From positions 1 to 19,590 of the forward strand of contig CAYNRH010000014.1 of the NCBI GenBank assembly GCA_964399605.1: a stretch of DNA of 19,590 bases. The letters are read 5' to 3'. The stretch comes from JAGGZI01 sp964399605 (GTDB lineage: Archaea; Aenigmatarchaeota; Aenigmatarchaeia; PWEA01; JAGHBM01). The notes beneath the pieces are model-generated. The model saw only the letters and a list, made by a program, of their open reading frames with translations, was not told where the DNA came from and searched no databases. Each line of letters opens with the position of its first letter. The first letter of the stretch is position 1. This document shows positions 1-6,576 of the stretch, piece by piece. Both the position numbers and the translations under genes were made by a program.

Positions 1-163
1 TAATTACCGTTTTTGCATAACTTTCAAAATCTGAAGAGGATTCTATTGGATTGTATAACGAATTCCACCAATCAGCTTTTATCTGAATATTAAATGGAGA
101 AATCAGAAAAAAGATGGCTATTATAAAAACTATCAAAATAAGATTTCTTTCTCTTGAGGACAT
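1..163 (-). CDS. Partial membrane-anchored protein, end of pilus operon
   Basis: The gene runs off the left edge, so only the first 54 residues are visible. They begin MSSRERNLILIVFIIAIFFL: a short charged N terminus, a hydrophobic segment at about residues 8-24, then a soluble-looking stretch with WW and acidic/Ser residues. This fits a single N-terminal membrane anchor or an uncleaved signal. There is no obvious class III (prepilin) cleavage motif, so it need not be a pilin. It follows the second TadC-like gene on the same strand after about 40 nt, so it is probably the next gene of the pilus operon. The ATG at 163 has no good Shine-Dalgarno site just before it; an AAGGATGAT lies about 27 nt upstream. 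I do not recognise the family. Confidence 0.6.
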   Translation of the reverse strand, partial: MSSRERNLILIVFIIAIFFLISPFNIQIKADWWNSLYNPIESSSDFESYAKTVI

Positions 164-203
164 ATTTTATCTAATTTATTCTTTATCATCCTTAAATAAA
201 AAA

Positions 204-1079
204 TTATAAAACCAACACAAAAGCCGTTAAGCCTATTACTATAAAGACAATAACATGCTTTAATCCAGCCATTATTGAGCCTTCAGACATCTTGCCTATG
301 GACAATCCTGAGAAAAACCCCTGAATAACTATAAGATGCTGGAAAACTGTCTTGTAAACATCTCCCGACTCTGCTCCTCCTCCAAATCCCACTCCCCCGG
401 TTCCAGTAAAAGAAAGTGTTGGTATGAGAAACTTTTGCAATCCTATTATGATTCCAAGAAAAACAAAATAAATTACATAACCCGTAAGTATCTGAGAATA
501 AACATGTGCCTTCCTTTCTTTCTTTATTCTCTCAACTTCTGTGACACTCGTTGATACTGATTCCAGAACGTCTGATATATTCCCACCGCTTCTGTGCGTC
601 TCTATTATAGTTGACATCGTCCTGTCAATCAGCTTGGTGTGCAAAGTTTTGGCAATATTCCTTAAAACTTCATCAAATGGAATGCCCCAGTCTATCTGGC
701 TTGCCATTTTTTTAACATATGGTGAAAGTGGACCATACTCATTCCTTGAGGCAGCTTTTATTGCCTGTGTAAGAGTCATTCCAGACTGCGTTCCGCTGAC
801 AACATCACTGAGAAAATTTGGGAACAACGACTCTATTTCCCTAGACCTTCTGTAGTCTTTGTACCTTATCAGTGTTGCTGGACCAACTATCAAAGAAGCT
901 CCGATTATGTTGAATATTGTAAAAATCTGGACGACTTCCTGGAAAAGCAGAAAATTTACTACAATGAGAGTTACACCAACAGAAAGGGAACCAATGACAA
1001 TTAACTCTCTCTCCTTGGAAAACTTCAGCCAGTCGTCTATACTCTTTGGGAGCTGTTTTAATTTTTCTTTAATATTCAT
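204..1079 (-). CDS. TadC/FlaJ-like type II/IV secretion platform protein (second copy)
   Basis: This is a 291-residue inner-membrane platform protein of the GspF/TadC/FlaJ family (T2SSF domain). The family forms the membrane base on which the secretion ATPase acts to assemble type IV pilin filaments. Hydrophobic segments are visible at about residues 26-48 and 54-70, with further ones at about 197-216 and 270-291. The cytoplasmic T2SSF part between them has the typical FPNFLSDVVSG...G-hydrophobic helix and the HRSGGNISDVLE signature. It lies 9 nt after the first TadC-like gene; its Shine-Dalgarno GGTG follows directly on that gene's stop, with 5 nt to the ATG. Archaellum FlaJ is one longer protein. 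Two single-domain proteins of this size are more like TadB/TadC or Epd-type pili. Confidence 0.85.
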   Translation of the reverse strand: MNIKEKLKQLPKSIDDWLKFSKERELIVIGSLSVGVTLIVVNFLLFQEVVQIFTIFNIIGASLIVGPATLIRYKDYRRSREIESLFPNFLSDVVSGTQSGMTLTQAIKAASRNEYGPLSPYVKKMASQIDWGIPFDEVLRNIAKTLHTKLIDRTMSTIIETHRSGGNISDVLESVSTSVTEVERIKKERKAHVYSQILTGYVIYFVFLGIIIGLQKFLIPTLSFTGTGGVGFGGGAESGDVYKTVFQHLIVIQGFFSGLSIGKMSEGSIMAGLKHVIVFIVIGLTAFVLVL

Positions 1080-1088
1080 GAAAACACC

Positions 1089-1964
1089 TTATATCTGTTC
1101 TGGTTGAGTGAAGCTGACAAACATTATGAAAGCTATATTCATTGCAGGAATGCCAAGATAAATTCCCAAGTTCATGGCATCCCCTATGCTTATTCCATGT
1201 ATTGTACCGCCTATAATGTTCATTATGGCAAGTATTGATATCAAAAACAATGGCGCAGCAATCATTACAGCTGTATAAAAATCTGCATAAGTTGACAGTG
1301 CCTGAAGGTATTCTTCTCTTTTCAGCCTATACGTGAAAAGGGCTTCCTTTGCCTGAACCTGAAGATAACTCTTGAGGTTTCCGCCTGTTCTTATGGTTGA
1401 CAACATTCCATAGAGAATTTCCTTGAAGCTGTCGGACGGAACGTTAGAAGCCACAGATTCTATTGCAGTGGTTATATCCTGGCCAAAAACCTCAACGTTT
1501 CGTATGATTTTTGACGCTACTTTGCTTATCTCCCCATATTCTCCAAACCCGGACAAAAGCTTAAAGATTATCTTAGGCGGCACCCCCGAACTTGATATCG
1601 CAGCCATATGGTTCACTGCAAAGGGAAGGTTAGTCTCTATGCTTCTCTTTCTTGAACCAGCTTTTTCATAAGGGTAATAATACATTATAGCAAAAGCCAG
1701 CCCGCCCACAGACAAAGATAAAATTGGTGTCAGCACCGGATTAATGTTGTAAATAATTAATAAAAAAAACAAAACAGGCAACGAAACAAAAAAAGCAATA
1801 GTTGAAACAAAAAACATTAGGCACACATAAGTTCTTGTCAAAATTTTAAGGTCAGCTTCGTTTATTTTTTTCTTAAGGTCATTGAAGTAATCATAGTACT
1901 TGTCTACCAGCCCACCAAAAATAATTGCAGGTATCTTCTTAAAAATTTCCTTCAAAATATTCAC
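1089..1964 (-). CDS. TadC/FlaJ-like type II/IV secretion platform protein (first copy)
   Basis: This is a T2SSF-family membrane platform protein of up to 291 residues, paralogous to its downstream neighbour. Hydrophobic segments lie at about residues 45-66, 68-95, 228-250 and 262-283. The central cytoplasmic domain carries NLPFAVNHMAAISSSGVPP and STIRTGGNLKSYL, matching the conserved helices of TadC-type proteins. With the next gene it forms a pair that would replace the single FlaJ/PilC platform. The start is uncertain. The longest frame begins with GTG at 1964, but that codon lies inside an AAGGTGA that makes a good Shine-Dalgarno for TTG at 1955, 5 nt further on. I think the TTG, giving 288 residues, is at least as likely. 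It begins 8 nt after the KaiC-like gene's stop. Confidence 0.85.
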   Translation of the reverse strand: MNILKEIFKKIPAIIFGGLVDKYYDYFNDLKKKINEADLKILTRTYVCLMFFVSTIAFFVSLPVLFFLLIIYNINPVLTPILSLSVGGLAFAIMYYYPYEKAGSRKRSIETNLPFAVNHMAAISSSGVPPKIIFKLLSGFGEYGEISKVASKIIRNVEVFGQDITTAIESVASNVPSDSFKEILYGMLSTIRTGGNLKSYLQVQAKEALFTYRLKREEYLQALSTYADFYTAVMIAAPLFLISILAIMNIIGGTIHGISIGDAMNLGIYLGIPAMNIAFIMFVSFTQPEQI

Positions 1965-1972
1965 CTTGAATA

Positions 1973-2668
1973 TTAAACAAACAATTTTGTCTCTTCGCTT
2001 GGATATACAGTTACTCCATACTTTGTTATTATGTAAGGGTGTATTTTTTCAGAATGTGCAGAGCCTCTCATCTTCCATACGGTCAAAGCCCTTGAAAAGC
2101 TTGTCCCCTTGGGAATCTTGTATAGAACAACCACATCGTCTGTGACGTGCTCTTCCACACCAAAAGTACTGAGTATCAACGGGTTCTCTGATGGCGCCTC
2201 TGAAGTTAATAGCGATGTGCACCCAGACCTCTTCAACATTCTCCCAATATTGAAAATAGCAGACCTTAAATCCCCCGGGTCCCTTATATTAAGACCTAAA
2301 CCAGTTATGCTGTCTATAACAACCCTCTCTGCACCTATCTCATGAATATTATTTTCTATCAACCCGTATATGTCCTCTATGTGTAAAGGGTCGTACTTTA
2401 CAAAAACAACAAGATTCTGCTTTTCAAAACTTCTAAAATCCCATCCAAATCTCAGTGCATTTGTTTTTATATCTTCTGGCCTCTCCTCAAAGGAGACATA
2501 TATTGATGGAGCGCTGTAAAGCTTCACTGAATTGTATAAAAATTGTGTGGCAAAAACTGTTTTTCCGGTTCCCGTCGCACCGGTAAGGAGAACTAAATCC
2601 GACTTAAGAAACCCTCCACCAAGTATATCGTCAAATCCGGGTATTCCTGTTTTTATTCTTTCGTCCAT
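1973..2668 (-). CDS. FlaH/KaiC-like RecA-superfamily ATPase
   Basis: This 231-residue, single-domain KaiC-type ATPase has Walker A GATGTGKT (about residues 30-37), the catalytic acidic pair in FEERPED (about 60-66) and Walker B RVVIDS (about 115-120). The C terminus keeps a worn version of the KaiC signature (WKMRGSAHSEKIHPY...), without the usual Arg/Thr pattern. FlaH, the archaellum accessory ATPase that binds the FlaI motor, is a protein of this type. Its position between the FlaI-like ATPase and the two platform genes supports a FlaH-like role at the base of the pilus. This is inference from context, because KaiC-like proteins also serve other signalling roles. Its Shine-Dalgarno (GTGAT) overlaps the TGA stop of the ATPase gene, so the two are translationally coupled. 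Confidence 0.8.
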   Translation of the reverse strand: MDERIKTGIPGFDDILGGGFLKSDLVLLTGATGTGKTVFATQFLYNSVKLYSAPSIYVSFEERPEDIKTNALRFGWDFRSFEKQNLVVFVKYDPLHIEDIYGLIENNIHEIGAERVVIDSITGLGLNIRDPGDLRSAIFNIGRMLKRSGCTSLLTSEAPSENPLILSTFGVEEHVTDDVVVLYKIPKGTSFSRALTVWKMRGSAHSEKIHPYIITKYGVTVYPSEETKLFV

Positions 2669-2672
2669 AAAA

Positions 2673-4280
2673 TCACTTTATTTTCAATTCTTTTAAAACT
2701 TCCTTTGAATTTCTATGGTACTTTGAAACTATTTTGCTGACATCTCTCCAATGGGTTATATTATTTTTTATCATATAATCAATTATTCTTATTCTGTTTT
2801 TAATTTCCTTGTTTACGGTTTTTAAAGAAATTCCCTTTACACGGGCAATCTTGTCCAGAGTATAATTGCCTTCACCGGGCTCAAAAATGTCCTTAGATGG
2901 TATCCATCTGAAAACTGTGGATGTCCTGGCAATCCCGGTCGATTCTACCGCTTCTATTTCCTCTATGCTCTTAACCCTTCTTGCAGATTTTCCTTTTTCC
3001 TTTGAGTGGACCATCGTGACAACAATATCCAACATCTCAATAAGGCTTGGAGAAAGGTTTATCGGAGGCGTCTGCAACCTTTTTATGACTGTGGATACAC
3101 CTGCCGCGTGCATAGTCCCCATTGAAGGATGGCCTGATGCCATGCCCTGAAACATAACTGACGCCTCAACACCCCTGACCTCACCAACTATAACATAATC
3201 AGGGTTCTGCCTGAAACTTGCTTTCAAAAGATCAAACATTGTAACTTCCCCATACTTCCCTCCTCCAGATCCGGGCAGTCCAAAACCTATTCTTGCCACG
3301 GATGGTATCCAGTTTTCGTGGGGGAGCTGAAGCTCCCTTGTGTCCTCTATGGAAACTATCTTGAACTCTGGAGGTATGAAAAGGCTTATGGCATTAAGCA
3401 TCGTGGTTTTTCCAGTAGCAGTGCCACCACATATCATCAAAGAAACCCCCATCTCAACACAGAACCATAAGTATGCCATTATCTCCGAAGACGCGGTCTT
3501 TAAATTTATCAGGTCTATTGGTGACAGCGGCTCTGAAGTAAATTTTCTTATGGAGAATGTTGGACCTTTTGTGGTTACATCCTGAGCAAGCGACGCCTGA
3601 ACTCTTGAGCCATCCGGCAGTGCGCCATCAAGAAGCGGTTCTGCATAGCTTATATAACGCCCGCATCTCTCAGAAAGTTTTATTACAAAATTTTTTAATT
3701 TATCCTCATTATTGAAAATTATGTTTGTTTCTATAGAGCCTAGTTTTTTATGTATAACATAAAGCGGTATACCTAATCCGTCACAGGATATGTCCTCTAT
3801 GTAAGGGTCGTGCATGAGCGGCTCTATCTCATTCAACCCTATAAAATTCCTATAGATGTAATACATTATTTTGTTGTAGGATGTGTTGTCAACTCTGATC
3901 TCTATTTCCTCTAATATTTTTTTGACATTATTTTCTATGTATTCAAATGCCTTCTCTGTTCCCTTTATAGAAGAAAGCTCAACGTCTATAATCTCTGTAA
4001 GGCTCTCCACAATCCTGTCGTAAGTTTTTTTCTCCTTGTCAGTTAATGTGGGCTCAACTATCCTATAAAGCAGAGAACCTTTTATGTTGCTCCACATTAT
4101 ATGGGCATAAGCAAAAGGCTCCAAAAGGGGATACATGAAAGAAAAATCCTTGACTGACTCAATCTTTGGAAAAACTATCAAGTCTTTTGGAGGTGTTATA
4201 GTAAATTTAAATGGCTCGTTTTTGAAAGGTTTTTTTCTTAAAATTCCCTTTAATCCGCCAAGTTTTCCCATAAAATCCAT
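2673..4280 (-). CDS. Type IV pilus/archaellum-type secretion ATPase (FlaI/TadA/VirB11 family)
   Basis: This 535-residue hexameric-type ATPase powers filament assembly from the cytoplasmic face. All family motifs are visible: Walker A GGTATGKTTM (about residue 285), the Asp box SIEDTRELQLPHENW, Walker B PDYVIVGEVRG, and the His box GHPSMGTMHA. The N-terminal ~200 residues form the family's variable domain, including the usual LMHDPYIEDISCDG. The length fits archaeal FlaI-like proteins. The ATG at 4280 is preceded by AGGGG. Only 10 nt separate it from the eS26 stop, so the pilus genes appear to be read through from a ribosomal protein gene. The order ATPase, KaiC-like, TadC, TadC differs from the archaellum order FlaH-FlaI-FlaJ. 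A pilus or adhesion system is therefore more likely than a swimming archaellum; no filament subunit is visible. Confidence 0.93.
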   Translation of the reverse strand: MDFMGKLGGLKGILRKKPFKNEPFKFTITPPKDLIVFPKIESVKDFSFMYPLLEPFAYAHIMWSNIKGSLLYRIVEPTLTDKEKKTYDRIVESLTEIIDVELSSIKGTEKAFEYIENNVKKILEEIEIRVDNTSYNKIMYYIYRNFIGLNEIEPLMHDPYIEDISCDGLGIPLYVIHKKLGSIETNIIFNNEDKLKNFVIKLSERCGRYISYAEPLLDGALPDGSRVQASLAQDVTTKGPTFSIRKFTSEPLSPIDLINLKTASSEIMAYLWFCVEMGVSLMICGGTATGKTTMLNAISLFIPPEFKIVSIEDTRELQLPHENWIPSVARIGFGLPGSGGGKYGEVTMFDLLKASFRQNPDYVIVGEVRGVEASVMFQGMASGHPSMGTMHAAGVSTVIKRLQTPPINLSPSLIEMLDIVVTMVHSKEKGKSARRVKSIEEIEAVESTGIARTSTVFRWIPSKDIFEPGEGNYTLDKIARVKGISLKTVNKEIKNRIRIIDYMIKNNITHWRDVSKIVSKYHRNSKEVLKELKIK

Positions 4281-4290
4281 TTAAACCCCT

Positions 4291-4545
4291 TTATCTTTTT
4301 TTGACTATGTTGTGGAATCTTGCGCATTTGGGGCAAATATATTGCTTCTCACTTGAAGTATGTATGTTGCCTCTCCCAACTTCCTTTAGTATTGCAGGGT
4401 CTGTTATTCTGAATCCCCTTCTCTGTGTTATGCATTTCCATCTCGGGACTTTTGAGCCGCACATGCTACATATGACTGTCTCTTCCCTGCCTCTCTCCCT
4501 GCCGTGGGTATAGCCTCTCTTATATGGAACTTTACCTTTTGGAAT
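4291..4545 (-). CDS. rps26e: Small-subunit ribosomal protein eS26, apparent AUU start
   Basis: This is an 84-residue eS26-like protein of the small ribosomal subunit. It has the basic N terminus (PKGKVPYKRGYTHGRERGRE), a first zinc knuckle VICSMCGSKVPRWK, and a second one YICPKCARFHNIV, as in archaeal and eukaryotic eS26. Start choice: the open frame reaches back to 4830, but that part overlaps archease and has no homology. The only in-frame ATG nearby (4623) would add about 26 residues read from the AT-rich promoter region. An excellent Shine-Dalgarno (AAGGAGGAGAT) sits about 8 nt before an ATT codon at 4545, and the product then begins with M-P-K as other eS26 do. I therefore call AUU as the start. 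A TATA box at 4599-4607 would give a leader of about 30 nt. It appears to be the first gene of the pilus operon. Confidence 0.85.
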   Translation of the reverse strand: MPKGKVPYKRGYTHGRERGREETVICSMCGSKVPRWKCITQRRGFRITDPAILKEVGRGNIHTSSEKQYICPKCARFHNIVKKR

Positions 4546-4621
4546 ATTTATCTCCTCCTTTAATTTTATAAAATTTATCAAATTAATAAGTAACGAAGTA
4601 TATATATCTCTTTGTGGTTTC
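4546..4621. promoter_or_regulatory. Divergent promoter shared by eS26/pilus operon and archease
   Basis: This 76-nt AT-rich spacer holds a near-palindromic TATATATAT at 4599-4607 that can serve as a TATA box in both directions. To the right it lies about 20-23 nt before the archease ATG, which has no Shine-Dalgarno, so that transcript is probably leaderless. To the left it would start an eS26 transcript near 4577, leaving a leader of about 30 nt with AAGGAGGAGAT at 4550-4560. CGAAG at 4594-4598 sits just upstream of the TATA on the plus strand, in the position of a BRE. A second AT-rich TTTATAAA lies within the eS26 leader. Confidence 0.6.
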
Positions 4622-5038
4622 ATGTATAAATTCGTGGATGATCTGACATCTGATGTTATGTTTGTAGCCGAAGGTAAGGATTTGTCCGAGCTTTTGGAAC
4701 AGGCAAGCATGGCGCTGTTTGACGTGGTGTGCCAGCGCGATAAAATCACCCCTGAAAAATCAATAGAAATCAAAATAGAGGCAGAAAACCCGAAAGAATT
4801 GGTCCATGAATGGTTGTCTAAACTGCTCACAGAATCTGATGCAAATGAGATGTTTTTCTCAAAATTTGAAATAAAAGTTGGGGAAAAGAATGGAAAATTA
4901 TTTGCACATGGAAAGGTATGGGGGGAGCCGTATTCACCAGAGAAGGGTGAGACTGTTGTGAAAGGCGTTACATACTACAATTTCAGTGTTGAGAAGACCG
5001 AAAAAGGATGGAGAGCAAAAATTGTGTGTGATATATAN
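4622..5038 (+). CDS. Archease, RtcB ligase cofactor
   Basis: Archease is a small acidic protein that promotes guanylylation and turnover of the RNA ligase RtcB and widens its nucleotide use. All 138 residues are visible: an N terminus YKFVDDLTSDVMFVAEGKDL, an ELVHEWLSKLL core, and a C-terminal VTYYNFSVEKTEKGWRAKIVCDI that matches the family's usual end. The last readable bases, TA followed by N at 5036-5038, are almost certainly a TAA or TAG stop, because archeases normally end at this Asp-hydrophobic pair and the length (about 140) is right. The gene is therefore essentially complete despite the gap. The ATG has no Shine-Dalgarno and lies close behind a TATA box, so it is probably leaderless. 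rtcB lies about 1.5 kb downstream on the same strand. Confidence 0.92.
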
Positions 5039-5137
5039 NNNNNNNNNNNNNNNNNNNNNNNNNNNNNNNNNNNNNNNNNNNNNNNNNNNNNNNNNNNNNN
5101 NNNNNNNNNNNNNNNNNNNNNNNNNNNNNNNNNNNNN
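5038..5137. other. Assembly gap (100 N)
   Basis: This is a run of exactly 100 N, the conventional placeholder for a scaffold join of unknown length. It hides the last base of archease and the C terminus of the coiled-coil gene that reads leftward into it. Any further gene in the gap cannot be seen, and reading frames that cross it are artefacts. Confidence 0.98.
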
Positions 5138-6366
5138 GATAAATCTTTTATTTTTCTTATCAGCTCATGTTTCTTTGATTCTATTTCTTCATTTTTATCC
5201 TCTTGTATTTCTTTCAACATTTCTCCAAGAGATAATATCTTTTCTTCAAGCTTTTCAAGCTCCTCTTTCTTAGATTCTATCTTCTTCAATATCTCAGATT
5301 TGCTTACTTTCTCAGACAACTGAGAGATTTGAGAAGAAACTTCGTTGTATTCGTTCAAAATTCTGTCCAAGACTCCTGAATTAATCCTTTCTATTTCCTC
5401 TAAAGTTTTCTTCTTTACTTTTTCTGATAGTTTACAATTCCCGCCATGAACAATGTTTTTTACATCTGAAAGTATGTTTTTGAAGTCATTCAATCCATTT
5501 TTGTCTTTTATGAAATCCAGTGGATTTTCTATATATCTGCTCATTGTTGATTTTCCGCTTTGGTAAGATATTTTCTTAAATGCCTTTTCAAGCTTCGATA
5601 CTTCATGAATGACTTCGTTTTTAAGTTCCTCTTCCCTTGATTTTAAATTATCTAAAGCTTCTTTATTTTTCTTTAGCTCTGATAGCTCTTTACTGCTTTT
5701 CAGTTTTTCAATTTCACTTTCCATATCTTTCTTTTTCTTCAACTGAGAAGATATTGCGTCCTTCATCTTTTTGATTTTTTTCTCTTTTTCCTTTGATTCT
5801 CTTATCAAAGAAAGTATTTCTTTGCTCATCTTCCCAACATTTTCTATATCTTTTACTCTTTGGCTCTTCCCCATAAGAAATTTATTCATTTCAAATACTT
5901 CCCTCTCCAGACCTCCAATGGATTTCTTGAAGTTCTTGGTTTCCTCCATCATGGCATCGGTCACTATATGAAATCCCCTGTTGTTCTTTTTTCCCAGCTC
6001 AACTATCTTTCTTGAAGTCAGCCCCGAAAAATTAAAGGCTGTATTGAAATCTGTCTTATCTGGAATGGAGAAAGAATCTATGAATTTCTCTATGTCTTTT
6101 TCTATTATTCTTTTGTTTGTTTCTGCCGCCTTTCTTAACCTTTCAAATGTTTCCGATGGCACCTTGGCTTCCTTGAAAATTTTGAACGACTCTTTAAGGG
6201 CTTTAAATTCATCTTCCACTGCTCTGTAATATTCGGATATTTCCCTGCTGAGCTCTTCAAAGAAGCTTTTATTTTCTTTCTTAATCCAATCTCCGACCTC
6301 TTCAAGGCTGAGTTTTATTTTCTCTGGCTGCTCTTTCTTTTTAGAAAAAAGTGACTTAAAAAACAT
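5138..6366 (-). CDS. Partial coiled-coil protein, family not recognised
   Basis: About 409 residues are visible; the C terminus is lost in the gap. The protein starts with FFKSLFSKKKEQPEK, has no signal peptide or clear membrane segment, and is dominated by Lys/Glu-rich heptad-like helices. Coiled coils are strongest at about residues 170-250 and 320-405, separated by a more globular stretch (about 250-310) with SYQSGKSTMSRYIENPLDF. This resembles SMC/SbcC-type coiled coil in composition, but no Walker A, ABC signature or zinc hook is visible, so I assign no function. The longest frame begins with TTG at 6381. I prefer ATG at 6366, because a TTTAAAGA TATA element lies about 30 nt upstream and the transcript would be nearly leaderless. 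It lies between archease and rtcB but on the opposite strand. Confidence 0.7.
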
Positions 6367-6395
6367 AATAATATTTGGCAAGAGAAATATTAATC

Positions 6396-6404
6396 TTTAA
6401 ATAT
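6396..6404. promoter_or_regulatory. Two-way TATA box for coiled-coil gene and upstream RNA of rtcB
   Basis: TTTAAATAT at 6396-6404 is TATA-like on both strands. Rightward, its centre lies about 26 nt before G6425-G6427, exactly where the outer stem of the structured RNA begins. Leftward, it lies about 30 nt before ATG 6366. Confidence 0.5.
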
Positions 6405-6424
6405 CAAAAATCCCCTTATCTATA

Positions 6425-6538
6425 GAGCGTGTACCCGGCGCAAATTTTTGATAAAACTTTTGGAAGCGAAAAACAAAAGTATTGTTAAATATTGTCCGTA
6501 AAGGACAGAAAAGTTTTGTGTAAACGGGTGCAGGCAGA
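6425..6538 (+). ncRNA. Candidate structured RNA (three-way junction) in front of rtcB
   Basis: This non-coding stretch folds by eye into a compact nested structure. P1 pairs 6427-6437 with 6525-6535 (10 of 11 positions, one G-G mismatch, one G-U). P2 pairs 6438-6449 with 6509-6521 (12 pairs, one bulge at 6514). Inside it are hairpin P3, 6456-6462 with 6474-6480 (7 Watson-Crick pairs, 11-nt loop), and hairpin P4, 6492-6497 with 6503-6508 (5 pairs plus G-U, loop GTAAA). A TATA box at 6396-6404 predicts transcription starting at the foot of P1. The element could be a free small RNA or a 5' leader that controls rtcB, 39 nt downstream. It matches no tRNA, RNase P, SRP, box C/D or riboswitch class that I can recognise. 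No covariation test was possible. Confidence 0.5.
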
Positions 6539-6576
6539 TTGCTTCTGTTTGTATCTAGTCTTTAATAGGTGATGTT

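Noticed and set aside
1..163. The left-edge protein as a pilin
   Set aside because: It has an N-terminal hydrophobic segment but no class III signal cleavage motif, and it is partial.
4546..4830. N-terminal extension of eS26 back to 4830
   Set aside because: It overlaps archease antisense, has no eS26 similarity, and would place a strong Shine-Dalgarno and promoter inside the coding region.
4622..5323. Archease continuing across the gap as a 233-residue protein
   Set aside because: Archease is complete at about 138 residues, and the codon at the gap edge is TAN, most likely a stop. The right-hand part is antisense to the coiled-coil gene.
4975..6381. Open frame of the coiled-coil protein running through the N run into archease
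   Set aside because: The frame is only open because N is not a stop. Bases left of the gap belong to archease on the other strand, so the gene is cut at 5138.
6425..6538. The structured element as a tRNA, hammerhead ribozyme or H/ACA guide
   Set aside because: There is no T-loop GTTCRANNC, no CUGANGA hammerhead core, and no pseudouridylation pocket at the right distance from an ACA; only AGA follows P1.
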